Notes under the pieces: model-generated | Database searches by the model: none | Seen by the model: the letters and a program-made list of their open reading frames with translations, nothing else | What the model was told of the DNA's origin: nothing | Assembly: GCF_039631295.1 (NCBI RefSeq) | Contig: NZ_JBDIVE010000010.1 | Coordinates: forward strand, 122,043-186,042 | Length of the DNA: 64,000 nt | Source: Viridibacterium sediminicola | GTDB taxonomy: Bacteria > Pseudomonadota > Gammaproteobacteria > Burkholderiales > Rhodocyclaceae | Direction: 5' to 3' | Shown here: positions 46,526 through 55,800 of the stretch, piece by piece | Numbering within the stretch: position 1 is the first letter of the stretch | How the letters are laid out: every line of letters begins with the position of its first letter | Translations under genes and position numbers: made by a program

Positions 46526-47157
46526 GCATCAAATCGAAGCTCGATGAAGTGTGGTTCCAGGGCGCATCCCTGGGTGTCGTGGGCCTGGCGGTGACGGCGG
46601 TGCTGGCCGTGGTCTATGACCTCACCAAGGAAGCGATTGCTGCGGCGGGCGAGCGCGACACCCAGCAATCACTCGAACAAGTGCTGCCGCAAGGGTTTGC
46701 CGACAATCAGCTGCTCAAGGACACGGTGAAGGTCACCGGCCCCGACGGCAAGCCGCTTACCGTGTATCGCGCACGCAAGCAGGGCGCCATCAAGGCCGCG
46801 CTGTTCGAGATTTCCGGCAAGGGCTATGCCGGCCCGATCTCGCTGGTAATGGCCATCGACACCCGTGGCACCGTGCTCGGCGTGCGCATCACTCATCACA
46901 CCGAAACGCCGGGCCTGGGCGACAAGATCGAAGTGGCCAAGAACCGCTGGATTCTCTCTTTCGACGGTAAATCGCTCGACCAACCCGGCCCCAGTCACTG
47001 GGCGGTGAAGAAGGACGGCGGCGACTTCGACCAGTTCGCCGGCGCCACCATCACGCCGCGCGGCGTGGTCGCCACGGTCAAGACGGGACTTGAATATTTC
47101 GCGGCCCACAAGCCTGAACTCTTGGGCGAGCCGCTGGCAATGGGAGCAAGCAAATGA
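46522..47157 (+). CDS. rnfG: RnfG, FMN-binding subunit of the Rnf complex
   Basis: The 211-residue protein has one N-terminal membrane helix and an FMN-binding domain with GYAGPISLVMAIDTRGTVLGVRITHHTETPGLGDKI and the flavinylation site GATITPRGVV, where the second Thr should be modified. It is joined to both neighbours by ATGA overlaps. Confidence 0.95.
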   Translation: MSIKSKLDEVWFQGASLGVVGLAVTAVLAVVYDLTKEAIAAAGERDTQQSLEQVLPQGFADNQLLKDTVKVTGPDGKPLTVYRARKQGAIKAALFEISGKGYAGPISLVMAIDTRGTVLGVRITHHTETPGLGDKIEVAKNRWILSFDGKSLDQPGPSHWAVKKDGGDFDQFAGATITPRGVVATVKTGLEYFAAHKPELLGEPLAMGASK

Positions 47158-47855
47158 GTCATGGTGAAGCGGTAGAAGGGGAAGTGTCGCTCGGCCACGT
47201 CGTGCGTGACGGTCTGTGGGACAGCAATGTGGTGCTGGTGCAATTGCTTGGCATGTGCCCGACCATGGCTGTTACCAGCAGCGCCACCAATGGGCTGGGC
47301 ATGGGGCTGGCCACCATGGCCGTGCTGATCGTCGCCAATGCGGTGATCGCCAGCCTGCGCCACTGGGTCAGCCCCACGGTGCGCATTCCGATCTTCATCG
47401 TGCTGATCGCCGGCATGGTGACCCTGGTCGACCTCGCGCTCAACGCCTGGCTGCATGATCTCTACAAGGTGCTGGGCATCTACATCGCGCTGATCGTCGC
47501 CAACTGCGCCGTGCTCGGCCGTGCCGAAGCCTTTGCCTCGCGCCAGCCGGTGCTCGCCTCGGCCGTTGATGGCGCCGCCATGGGCTTCGGTTTCACCCTC
47601 GCACTGACCGTGATGGGTGGCATCCGTGAAGTCTTCGGCAGCGGCACCTTGTTCGCCAACGCCCACCTGCTGCTCGGCTCGCACTTCGCCTTCCTCGAAA
47701 TGAAGCTGCTGCCCGAGTCGGCCAATACCTTGTTCATGATCCTGCCGCCGGGCGGCTTCCTCGTGCTCGGCTTCCTCATCGCCGGCCGCCGCCGTCTCGA
47801 AGCCTGGCGCGGCAGCCAGAACGCTGCGCTGGCCGTACCGCACGGCGCACACTGA
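47154..47855 (+). CDS. rnfE: RnfE, membrane subunit of the Rnf complex
   Basis: The 233-residue protein has six helices and the RnfE/NqrD blocks DGLWDSNVVLVQLLGMCPTMAVTSS and LIVANCAVLGRAEAFAS with the two Cys that mirror those of RnfA. The last helix is followed by a short basic tail. rnfH follows after 13 bp. Confidence 0.95.
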   Translation: MSHGEAVEGEVSLGHVVRDGLWDSNVVLVQLLGMCPTMAVTSSATNGLGMGLATMAVLIVANAVIASLRHWVSPTVRIPIFIVLIAGMVTLVDLALNAWLHDLYKVLGIYIALIVANCAVLGRAEAFASRQPVLASAVDGAAMGFGFTLALTVMGGIREVFGSGTLFANAHLLLGSHFAFLEMKLLPESANTLFMILPPGGFLVLGFLIAGRRRLEAWRGSQNAALAVPHGAH

Positions 47856-47868
47856 ACGGAGAGCCATC

Positions 47869-48153
47869 ATGCAAATCGCCGTCGCCTATGCCACCGTGGT
47901 CAAGAAATACTGGCTCAAGCTCGACGTACCGGACGAATGCACCATCGCCGAGGGCATCGAGCGCTCGGGCATCCTCGGCATGTGTCCGGAGATCGACCTC
48001 AAGGCGCAGAAAGTCGGCGTCTTCGGCAAGGTCGCCAAACCCGACGCACCCCTGCGCCCCGGTGACCGCATCGAAATCTACCGCGCCATCACCTGCGACC
48101 CCAAGAAGGTGCCGCGTGTGAATGGTGGCGATGACGACGACGATGATGAGTAA
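47869..48153 (+). CDS. rnfH: RnfH, ubiquitin-like accessory of the Rnf operon
   Basis: The 94-residue protein is a small beta-grasp protein (IAVAYATVVKKYWLKLDVPDECTIAEGIERSGIL, VGVFGKVAKPDAPLRPGDRIEIYRAI), as RnfH, with a very acidic end (GGDDDDDDE). Its role in Rnf assembly is not settled. AGAGCCATC precedes the ATG. It is the last gene of the rnf operon; no clear terminator follows. Confidence 0.92.
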   Translation: MQIAVAYATVVKKYWLKLDVPDECTIAEGIERSGILGMCPEIDLKAQKVGVFGKVAKPDAPLRPGDRIEIYRAITCDPKKVPRVNGGDDDDDDE

Positions 48154-48280
48154 GCTTCCCCGGTCCTTGCCACAGGCTTGACGCCATTCTCCCGCCGCTG
48201 ACGCAGCCAACGCACGCCTGAGGTGCAAGCCAAAGGTCGCAAGTTGTGCCGTGACGTATGCACAGCTGCGCAATCCAGTT

Positions 48281-48391
48281 CGTAGGGTGCAATAACCGAA
48301 GGGCATTGCACCGAACGGTTATGGCAAACAAAATCACCCTTCGGTAACTGCGCCAACATCCGGTGCAATGCGCTAACGCTTATTGCACCCT
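48281..48391. repeat. Inverted-repeat element with GTAGGGTGC ends, second copy
   Basis: GTAGGGTGCAATAACCGAAG at the left is mirrored by GCTTATTGCACCCTAC at the right, with GGCATTGCACC/GGTGCAATGCG further inside. It belongs to the family of the 19084 element. The rest of 48154-48455 shows nothing else. Confidence 0.65.
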
Positions 48392-48455
48392 ACGGGCTGC
48401 GCGGCGTCGGTTTCGGCAGACTGCGTCATGGCTTGGCTTTTGGCGGTAAGTCGCA

Positions 48456-50021
48456 CTAGTTCGCTTCCAGTAAATCAACACAGCACAAGGGCTCTTCGCG
48501 GCTTGCGAGTGCAAGCGAGAGGTTTGCCTTGGCCACCAGCTCCATTGGCTTTAGTTGTTGGACATACCATCCGTGCGTGATGCGATCCATACCAGCTCCG
48601 GCGAGCTTGGCTACCGTGCGTAGGCTTGCCGTGAGAGCCACACTGTCCAGCCTAGCCCCATGCAGAATCAAATTGCGCTGCCGGTACAGCCGGTGAAATG
48701 ATTCACCAATCGCGTCGCGGATCGTCTGCAGCTCCGGCCCTGGGTTGTCCAGAAGCTTCTTCAGCCGAGCGATCGCGGTCTGATCGACCTCTCCGCGCAT
48801 GGCCGGCATGCGTCCCTCGACGATCATTAGCCCAACAGCCCTCGCTCGGTCCCTGTTGCCGGCTACGCCGGCTAGGTCCTGAGAAGCTTCTGGGTGCTGC
48901 CTCTCTACGCGGTAGGAAAGTGCCGTCAACTCTGCCCGCGGAAAGGAACACGTCACCAGCGTCGCTAGGTTGTCTGCCGCTGAGGACCTGTCGCTCGGAT
49001 CCGCCAGGAGTCCCTCGATTGCACCCCAGCCACCTGCAATCGCAGCTGGTGGCGAACTGCCGTCAAGGTGCGCCAGTAATTCCAGTGCAGCATCCACGCT
49101 CTGGCTGGCTTCAGTCGAGAACACCCGGTCCTCACGGAATAGCTCCTTGACCCCCACCCCTCGCGATGCCTCTTTCATCGGCGCCGGAGACGGAGCGCCC
49201 TTCACCCATAGCAGAGGAAGCTGTCTCAGCGGATTTCCGGTGGCAATCAGCGATCGTGCGGCATACCGGTCTGCTTCGCCTCTGGCTGCGCTTGCCGCGC
49301 CTACATGATCGCGAGCCCTTACCTTCAGGAGTATGGCAACCGAGGCGCGAACGTTGGTAGTCGAGAATCCGTTCCCCTGCAACCAAGCCGTGATCGCGTT
49401 CCCACGAAGCCAGCTCGACGGGACCCCGTTGGGCATGTCTGGTGTTTCAGCAAACGCCAACAGAACTTCGAACTCACGGCGCGGACTTGCAACCAGCTCC
49501 GCCTGCAACGCCTCGCATAGTTGCGGCAGAGTGATCGCTTCGGGCGCATCGACCCTAGACCGAATGAAGTCGTAGAGATATGCGCCGGAGAACCCTGCGT
49601 CGAGGAGGTGAGCAGCAACGCTGCGAGAAAAATGCTCCACCGCCACGTTGCTTGCTGCCACAGCCTGACCCCAGCGAGCCAGGTAGTCCCTCGAGACCCG
49701 CTCGGACAGCTCGCGTACGCCGAAATGGGCTGGCCCGTCAGCCTTTGGGATCTGCTGGACTTGCTGCCTTAGGAACTGCTTCTCAGCGTCCGTGAAGGCC
49801 GGGTGGACTCCCACACGCTTCTGCAGAGAGGAGGCCATCCGCTTGATCGAGCCTTCGCTCAGGTGCCCCTGCTTGGACGCAACGCATGCCTCGAAGAGCT
49901 CTTCCATCGCGAGCACCACACCAACCCCCCACAGTGATCGCTGCCATGGGGTGCGCTCAGACAGGAATTCCAGCAGCCTCCAAGCGGCGAGGCCGTCTCG
50001 CGAATTGACTATGTTTAGCAT
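48456..50021 (-). CDS. Unknown 521-residue protein with HEPN-like RNxxxH motif
   Basis: The protein is mainly helical. Near the C-terminus FHRLYRQRNLILHG places R449-N-L-I-L-H454, the Rx4H pattern with a polar residue after Arg that marks HEPN ribonucleases; the flanking long helices (PGPELQTIRDAIGESFHRLYRQ, SVALTASLRTVAKLAGAG) fit that fold. The N-terminal 400 residues have no motif I recognise. The gene stands alone between repeat elements, as many defence genes do. An RNA-cutting anti-phage role is inferred and unproven. The ATG at 50021 has an A+T-rich leader. Confidence 0.7.
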   Translation of the reverse strand: MLNIVNSRDGLAAWRLLEFLSERTPWQRSLWGVGVVLAMEELFEACVASKQGHLSEGSIKRMASSLQKRVGVHPAFTDAEKQFLRQQVQQIPKADGPAHFGVRELSERVSRDYLARWGQAVAASNVAVEHFSRSVAAHLLDAGFSGAYLYDFIRSRVDAPEAITLPQLCEALQAELVASPRREFEVLLAFAETPDMPNGVPSSWLRGNAITAWLQGNGFSTTNVRASVAILLKVRARDHVGAASAARGEADRYAARSLIATGNPLRQLPLLWVKGAPSPAPMKEASRGVGVKELFREDRVFSTEASQSVDAALELLAHLDGSSPPAAIAGGWGAIEGLLADPSDRSSAADNLATLVTCSFPRAELTALSYRVERQHPEASQDLAGVAGNRDRARAVGLMIVEGRMPAMRGEVDQTAIARLKKLLDNPGPELQTIRDAIGESFHRLYRQRNLILHGARLDSVALTASLRTVAKLAGAGMDRITHGWYVQQLKPMELVAKANLSLALASREEPLCCVDLLEAN

Positions 50022-50052
50022 ATGGGGGTATTATCACCTTAACAGCCATTAA

Positions 50053-50183
50053 TAAGTTAAGTTGGCTCACCGTCTAGTGGGGCAAGACCTGGAAGGAAGC
50101 CGCAGTCCAACTGCTCAATCCAGAAAGCTCGCGCCCCCAGTTCTAAAAGAAAAAAGCCCCGCCACTCGGGGCTTTTTTCTTTT
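50053..50183 (+). ncRNA. Possible structured RNA ending in a strong terminator
   Basis: Between the divergent genes, AGTTGG (about 50056) can pair with CCAACT (about 50106), and CTCAC-CGTCTA-GTGGG forms an inner hairpin. GGAAGGAAGC recalls the SRP RNA core, yet the conserved surroundings are wrong. The stretch ends in a perfect terminator. It might be a small RNA of unknown family, or only a leader. Confidence 0.3.
50149..50183. terminator. Strong Rho-independent terminator
   Basis: AAAAAGCCCCG-CCACT-CGGGGCTTTTTT is a perfect stem with T runs on one side and A runs on the other, so it can work in both directions. No protein gene ends near it, which supports an RNA transcript in front. Confidence 0.85.
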
Positions 50184-50303
50184 GCGCGGCAACGTTCACT
50201 AGGCGACAACCAGGAGCCCCTTCTCTCATCCGAGCAACCGCTAGTTTGCTGTCACCGTGAGGCTGGGCCTTGACATTGAGCGGCGGCAGCCGCTACTCAG
50301 CAA

Positions 50304-50393
50304 GTAGCCCGGATGAAGGCTACGCCGAAATCCGGGGCTTTCCCCTGTCGCCGCGATAGGCTCCCGGATTCCGCTACGCTGCATCCGGGCTAC
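50304..50393. repeat. Inverted-repeat element with GTAGCCCGGATG ends
   Basis: GTAGCCCGGATG at 50304-50315 is mirrored by CATCCGGGCTAC at 50382-50393, and GAAATCCGGG/CCCGGATTCC inside are also paired. It is a common dispersed repeat type in proteobacteria; partial relatives are at about 19661 and 20509. 50394-50621 shows no gene. Confidence 0.7.
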
Positions 50394-50621
50394 GCTTTGA
50401 AGGTCTGCTTTGCTTTTCCCAGACCGTCGGCAACGGGCCGGGAACGGCCGATCACCATGACTGGCGCAGTGCTCGTGTAAAAGCTGCACATTGATCGTTC
50501 TTTACGGAAGTCGTCTCCAGACTCTGTGCAAATACCTTAATACCGCTTGCCGGGCGCCGGTATTGGCTGCTGGCTGCGCTGCATGCCTGCCATTTCCCTT
50601 CAGCCAGAACCCCGTGCCCGA

Positions 50622-50650
50622 TTGACAATTTCCCTGTTCTCCTAATAATG
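50622..50650 (+). promoter_or_regulatory. Sigma-70 promoter of the DUF2214-TetR-RND operon
   Basis: TTGACA at 50622-50627 and TAATAA/ATAATG at 50643-50650 give a spacing of 15-17 bases. The operator follows directly. Confidence 0.65.
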
Positions 50651-50666
50651 ACTGACTGGTTAGTCA
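50649..50666. promoter_or_regulatory. TetR operator of the efflux operon
   Basis: TGACTGACTGGTTAGTCA is an imperfect palindrome with TGACT/AGTCA ends, a form common for AcrR-type repressors of RND pumps. It overlaps the -10 region. Confidence 0.7.
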
Positions 50667-50685
50667 GCGAAAAGGGAGGGCAGTG

Positions 50686-51111
50686 ATGAATACGGTGTTG
50701 GTCTTGCTGCACTTCCTCGCTGTCGGTGCGCTCGTCGCGGTGTTGTTTGCCGAGTGGTGCCAGCTGCGCGGTCGTCTGGACAGCGGGCAGATCGGCTTTT
50801 TGCTCAGGCTGGATCTGAGCTATCTGCTGCTCGCCGTGCTGGCTTTGGCGAGCGGTTTTGCGCGGGCGACGCTGGGCGACAAGCCCTGGGTGTTCTACGC
50901 GCATCACCCGGCTTTTCACGCCAAGCTGGGGTTTTTCGTGCTGATCGGCCTGATTTCGGTGGTGCCGACCTTACGCTTCTTCCGCTGGCGCCGCGCAGGG
51001 GTGGCGGAACACGCTGAGGTGCTGGCGACGCGTCGCTGGCTGCTGGCCGAGCTGCTCTTGCTGCCCTTGATTCCGCTGTGTGCGGTGCTGCTGGCCCGAG
51101 GTGGCTGGTGA
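50686..51111 (+). CDS. DUF2214-family membrane protein
   Basis: The 141-residue protein has four membrane helices and the DUF2214 pattern VLLHFLAVGALVAVLFAEW and YAHHPAFHAKLGFFVLIGLISVVPTLRFFRWRR, with His residues that could bind haem. GGGAGGG precedes the ATG at 50686. It overlaps the GTG of the TetR gene. Its function is unknown; its place in an efflux operon is unusual. Confidence 0.82.
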   Translation: MNTVLVLLHFLAVGALVAVLFAEWCQLRGRLDSGQIGFLLRLDLSYLLLAVLALASGFARATLGDKPWVFYAHHPAFHAKLGFFVLIGLISVVPTLRFFRWRRAGVAEHAEVLATRRWLLAELLLLPLIPLCAVLLARGGW

Positions 51112-51743
51112 GTGCGGCGCTGACTTCACGGCAGCGGCGCAAGGAGGCGCGTCCGGCCGAGTTTTTGGCGGCGGCGCTGGATGTCTTCGTCGAGCGTGGC
51201 TTCAGCGCGGCGCGGCTTGAAGAGATTGCCGAGCGCGTCGGCGTGTCCAAGGGCACGCTTTATCTCTACTACGACAGCAAAGAGAGTCTGTTCAAGGCTG
51301 TGGTGGAGACCAGCATCGTGCCGACCCTGGCCGAGGGCGAGGCACTGTTTGCCGCGGCGCAGGATGATCCGGCCGCCTTGCTGCGCCAGCTCTTGCGGGT
51401 GTGGTGGGAGCGGGTGGGCAACACTCCGCTGGCCGGCATTGCCAAGCTGATGCTGGCTGAAGCAGGCAACTTTCCCGAGCTGGCAGCGTATTATCGTGAC
51501 AATGTCATCCAGCGCGGCATGCGCTTGCTGACCAGTACCTTGCAGCTGGGCATGGAGCGCGGTGTATTCCGTCGCCATGATCCGGACCTGCTCTGCAAGG
51601 TGGTGATCGCGCCGCTGTGGATGGCCAGTCTCTGGCAGTGTTCGTTTGATCTGAGTGGCAAGGGTGAAACGGACTACGCGCACTATATCGAAGTCCATCT
51701 GGATGTCCTGATGGGTGGCCTGCTTCAAAAGGTGGATGAATGA
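51108..51743 (+). CDS. TetR/AcrR-family repressor of the efflux operon
   Basis: The 211-residue protein is started at GTG 51108, in the GTGA overlap with the previous gene, because the helix-turn-helix follows about 20 residues later (FLAAALDVFVERGFSAARLEEIAERVGVSKGTLYLYYDSKESLFKAVV). A TetR_C-type ligand domain follows. It lies directly in front of the adaptor and pump genes and most likely binds the palindrome at 50649. Confidence 0.9.
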   Translation: MSAALTSRQRRKEARPAEFLAAALDVFVERGFSAARLEEIAERVGVSKGTLYLYYDSKESLFKAVVETSIVPTLAEGEALFAAAQDDPAALLRQLLRVWWERVGNTPLAGIAKLMLAEAGNFPELAAYYRDNVIQRGMRLLTSTLQLGMERGVFRRHDPDLLCKVVIAPLWMASLWQCSFDLSGKGETDYAHYIEVHLDVLMGGLLQKVDE

Positions 51744-52885
51744 GCTTTGCAATGAATCAGCCTCTTGGTCTGCCGCGCTCAGCGGTGTGGATGCTGTTTG
51801 CGTCGGCGCTGGCGCTGGCCGGCTGCAGTCGGCCGCAGCATGTCAGTAGCGCGCCACGCGCCGTGGTGGTGATGTCGGTGCCGGCCGGTGACGCGCAGCA
51901 TGCGCAGCTCTATTCGGGCGAGGTGCGTGCGCGGCTGGAAGGCGATCTGGCCTTCCGCGTTGCCGGCAAGATCATCGAACGCCGCGTCGACGCCGGGCAG
52001 AGCGTGAAGAAGGGACAGCTGCTGGCGCGCATCGACGCGCAGGACAGCAGCCTCAACGCCAGCGCGGCGGAAGATGCGGTACGTGTCGCCGAGGCCGATC
52101 TGAATCTGGCCAAGGCTGAACTGCAGCGCAGCGAGAGCCTGTTTGCGCAGCACTTTGTCAGCGCCAGTGCGCTCGATACGCGCCGCAGCCAGCTGCAGTC
52201 GGCGCAGGCACGTTTGCAGCAGGCGCAGGCGCAGGCGGCGGTGTCGAAGAACCAGCTGGGCTACACCAGCTTGTATGCCGACCGCGATGGTGTGGTGACG
52301 GCGATGAATGTCGAAGCCGGCCAGGTTGTCGCTGCAGGGCAGGCGGTGTTGCGCCTGGCTGATCCGTCCAGCCGTGAAGCGCTGATCTGGGTGCCGGAGT
52401 CGCGTGTGGCGTCGATCAAGATCGGCGATGCGGCCCTGGTGCGACCCTGGAGTGCGCAGGACCAGACCTTGCCCGGCAAGGTGCGCGAGATTGCCGGCAG
52501 CGCTGACAGCACCACCCGCACCTATGCCGTGCGGATTGCGGTGAGTGGCGCCGATGCGCGCATGCCGCTGGGTTCGACGGTGGCCGCCGCTTTCGTCAAG
52601 GACGCTGCAGCGGCCAAGGCGGCGGGAACGGCGGAAATCCGTCTACCCCTGCCAGCGGTGTTGCGTGTCGGCGAGCGCAGCCTGGTGTGGGTGCTCGACA
52701 AGGACAACAAGGCGCAGCAGCGCGAGGTGAAGGTGAGTGCCTACCGCGATACGGATGCCCTGATCGGCAGCGGACTGCAGCCGGGCGAGCAGGTGGTGGT
52801 GGTCGGTGCGCACACGGTACAGGCTGGCATGGCGCTCAAGCCGGTGGAGCAGAGCGCGCCGGTAGCGCTGGATGTGCTGCGCTGA
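51740..52885 (+). CDS. RND efflux periplasmic adaptor lipoprotein
   Basis: The 381-residue protein has a lipoprotein signal (ALALAGC), a membrane-fusion layout with biotinyl-lipoyl halves (LAFRVAGKIIERRVDAGQSVKKGQLLARID and YADRDGVVTAMNVEAGQVVAAGQAVLRLAD), a coiled-coil hairpin between them (about 100-170) and the beta-barrel and MP domains behind. It starts in the ATGA overlap with the TetR gene. It joins the RND pump to a TolC-type channel. Confidence 0.92.
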   Translation: MSFAMNQPLGLPRSAVWMLFASALALAGCSRPQHVSSAPRAVVVMSVPAGDAQHAQLYSGEVRARLEGDLAFRVAGKIIERRVDAGQSVKKGQLLARIDAQDSSLNASAAEDAVRVAEADLNLAKAELQRSESLFAQHFVSASALDTRRSQLQSAQARLQQAQAQAAVSKNQLGYTSLYADRDGVVTAMNVEAGQVVAAGQAVLRLADPSSREALIWVPESRVASIKIGDAALVRPWSAQDQTLPGKVREIAGSADSTTRTYAVRIAVSGADARMPLGSTVAAAFVKDAAAAKAAGTAEIRLPLPAVLRVGERSLVWVLDKDNKAQQREVKVSAYRDTDALIGSGLQPGEQVVVVGAHTVQAGMALKPVEQSAPVALDVLR

Positions 52886-52886
52886 T

Positions 52887-55800
52887 ATGAAAAAAGAATA
52901 CGATACCTCAGGCGGCTTCAATCTCTCGATCTGGGGCTTGCGGCATCCGCAGCTGGTCTTGTTCTTCATCGTCGTGGCGACGGTGATCGGCCTGTTTTCT
53001 TATACACGGCTGGGGCAGAGCGAAGATCCACCTTTCACTTTCAAGGTGATGGTGGTGCGCACCAACTGGCCGGGTGCCAGCGCGCGCGAAGTCGAGCAGC
53101 AGGTGACCGACAAGATCGAGGCCAAGCTGCGCGAGGCGCCCGAGATCGATGTGCTGTCGAGCTATTCGCGGCCCGGCGAATCGCTGGTGATGGTGCAGGC
53201 GCACGACAGTCTGGAGTCCTCGACGATGCCGGCGCTGTGGTACCAGGTGCGCAAGAAGATCGGCGACATCCGCGCCAATCTTCCCACCGGCGTCAATGGC
53301 CCCTACTTCAACGACGAGTTCGGCGACACCTACGGCAACATCTTTGCGCTGGTCGGCGAAGGGCTCTCCTATGCCGAGCTCAAGCGCTATGGCGAAGCGG
53401 TGCGTGCCGAGTTGCTGCGCTTGCCCGATGTCGGCAAGGTGAGCTTTTTCGGCGCGCAGGATGAACGCGTCTATGTCGAATTCTCGGCGGCGCGTCTGGC
53501 CAATGCCGGCATCAGCCCCAGCCTGCTGGCGCAGCAGATCAGCGAGCAGAACGCGCAGCTGGCCAGCGGCTATTTCGAGCTGGCTGACGAGCGCATCTAT
53601 CTGCGCACCACGGGTGCTTATGCCGATCTGGATGCGCTGCGCAATCTGCCGATCCGCATCAATGGCCGCACGCTTTATCTGCGCGATCTGGCCGAGGTGC
53701 GGCGCGGCTATGTGGACCCGCCCAGCGACAAGATGCGCTTCATGGGGCATGAAGCGCTGGGCATCGGCCTGTCGATGACGGACGGTGGCGACATCATCGC
53801 CCTGGGCAAGAATCTCGATGCGGCGGTGGAGCGCATCAGCAGCCAGTTGCCGCTTGGTGTGCAGCTCAAGCGGGTGGCCGACCAGCCACGCGCGGTGCGC
53901 GACTCGGTGCAGGATTTCGTGCGTTCGCTGACCGAGGCGGTGGTCATTGTGCTGGCGGTCAGCCTGCTGTCGCTGGGCCTGCGCACCGGCATCGTGGTGG
54001 CGATCTCGATTCCGGTGGTGCTGGCGATCACCTTCCTGTTCATGCACGTCTTTGACATCGGCCTGCACAAGATCTCGCTGGGGGCGCTGATTCTCGCGCT
54101 GGGCTTGCTGGTCGATGACGCAATCATTGCCGTGGAGATGATGGCGGCCAAGATGGAGCAGGGCTGGGAGCGCACCAAGGCGGCGGGCTTTGCCTATGCC
54201 TCGACGGCGATGCCGATGCTCTCCGGCACCCTGGTCACCGCGGCCGGCTTCTTGCCGATTGCCACTGCGGCTTCGGCCACCGGCGAATACACGCGCTCGA
54301 TTTTCCAGGTGACGGTGATTGCCCTGCTGGTGTCCTGGGTGGCGGCGGTGCTGTTTGTGCCCTACCTTGGCTACTACCTGCTGCCCGATTACGCACAGCA
54401 CGCGCACAAGCCCTCGCTGATGGCGCGCCTGCTTGCCCGCCTGCGCGGCCGGCCCGCGCCGGTGGCGGAACCCGCCGGCGCGCAGCATGACATCTACGAC
54501 AGCGGCTTCTATCGCGCCTTGCGCACGCTGATCGACTGGTGCGTGCTGCGCCGCTGGTGGGTGATTGGGGCCACGCTGTTGAGCTTCGTGTTCTCGCTGT
54601 GGGGCTTTGGCCTGGTGCCGCAACAGTTCTTCCCGGATTCGACACGGCCGGAGCTGCTGGTCGATCTGCGCCTGGCGCAGGGCGCCTCGCACGAGGCGGT
54701 GGATCGTGCGGTCAAGCGTTTCGAGGCCGAACTGGCCAAGCAGCCGGGCATCGAGAACTACGTCGCCTATGTCGGCAATGGCAGTCCGCGCTTTTACCTG
54801 CCATTGGACCAGAAGCTGCCGCAGACCAATTTTGCGCAGTTTGTGGTGCTCACCCGTGGCATTGCCGAGCGCGAAGCGCTGCGCACGCATCTGATCGCGC
54901 TGTTCGACCGCGATTACGCCGAACTGCGTGCCTCGATCAATCGCCTGGAGAACGGGCCGCCGGTCGGCTTTCCGGTGCAATACCGGGTGACGGGGCCGGA
55001 GCACGCGCAGATCCAGCAGATTGCCAGCCAGATTGTCAGCCTGATGCGCGCCAGCCCGGATCTGGCCAATGTGCAGAAGGAGTGGGAAGAGGAATCCAAG
55101 ACCGTGCGCCTGCATGTCGACACCGAGAAGGCGCGCATGGCCGGCTTGTCGCGGCAGGATCTGCAGAACCTCTTTGCCGGCATTCTCAATGGCAGCAAGG
55201 TCAGCGAGTTCCGCGAGGGCACCGAGACCATCGAACTGGACCTGCGCGCCAACAAGCGTGACACCTTGATCTCGCGTTTCAACGAGATCAGCCTGCCGGT
55301 CGGCAGCGGGCGCGGCCTGCCGCTGTCGCAGATCGCCACGCTTGAATACAGCTCGGAGCCGGGCATTCTGTGGCGCCGCAATCGCATGCCGGTGGTGACT
55401 GTCAAAGCCAATCTCTACGGTACCGTGCAGCCGGCCGAGGTGGTGGCTCAGCTGGCGCCGCAGATCGACAAGCTGCGCGCGACGCTGCCGCTGGGCTACC
55501 GCATCGAGGTGGGCGGCGCGGTGGAAGAGAGCGCCAAGGGCGGCAGCTCGGTGGCTGCCGGTGTGCCGCTGTTCCTGTTGGTGGTGCTGACGGTGCTGAT
55601 GCTGCAGCTGCAGAGCTTCTCGCGCGTGGCCATGGTGGTGCTGACCGCGCCCTTGGGCATGGTCGGCGTGACCCTCGCACTGCTGCTCTTCAACAAGCCA
55701 TTCGGCTTTGTCGCGATGCTCGGCACCATCGCCCTGTCGGGCATGATCATGCGTAATTCGGTGATTCTCATCGACCAGATCGTGCAGGACGAGGCGGCCG

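Noticed and set aside
50080..50120. SRP (4.5S) RNA gene
   Set aside because: The GGAAGGAAGC string is shared, but the flanking conserved bases (AGG before, AGCAGC after) and the long base-paired arm are missing.
50060..50140. tRNA gene
   Set aside because: A GTCTAGTGG D-arm-like and a CTCAATC T-loop-like string are present, but the T stem has only three pairs and no acceptor stem closes.
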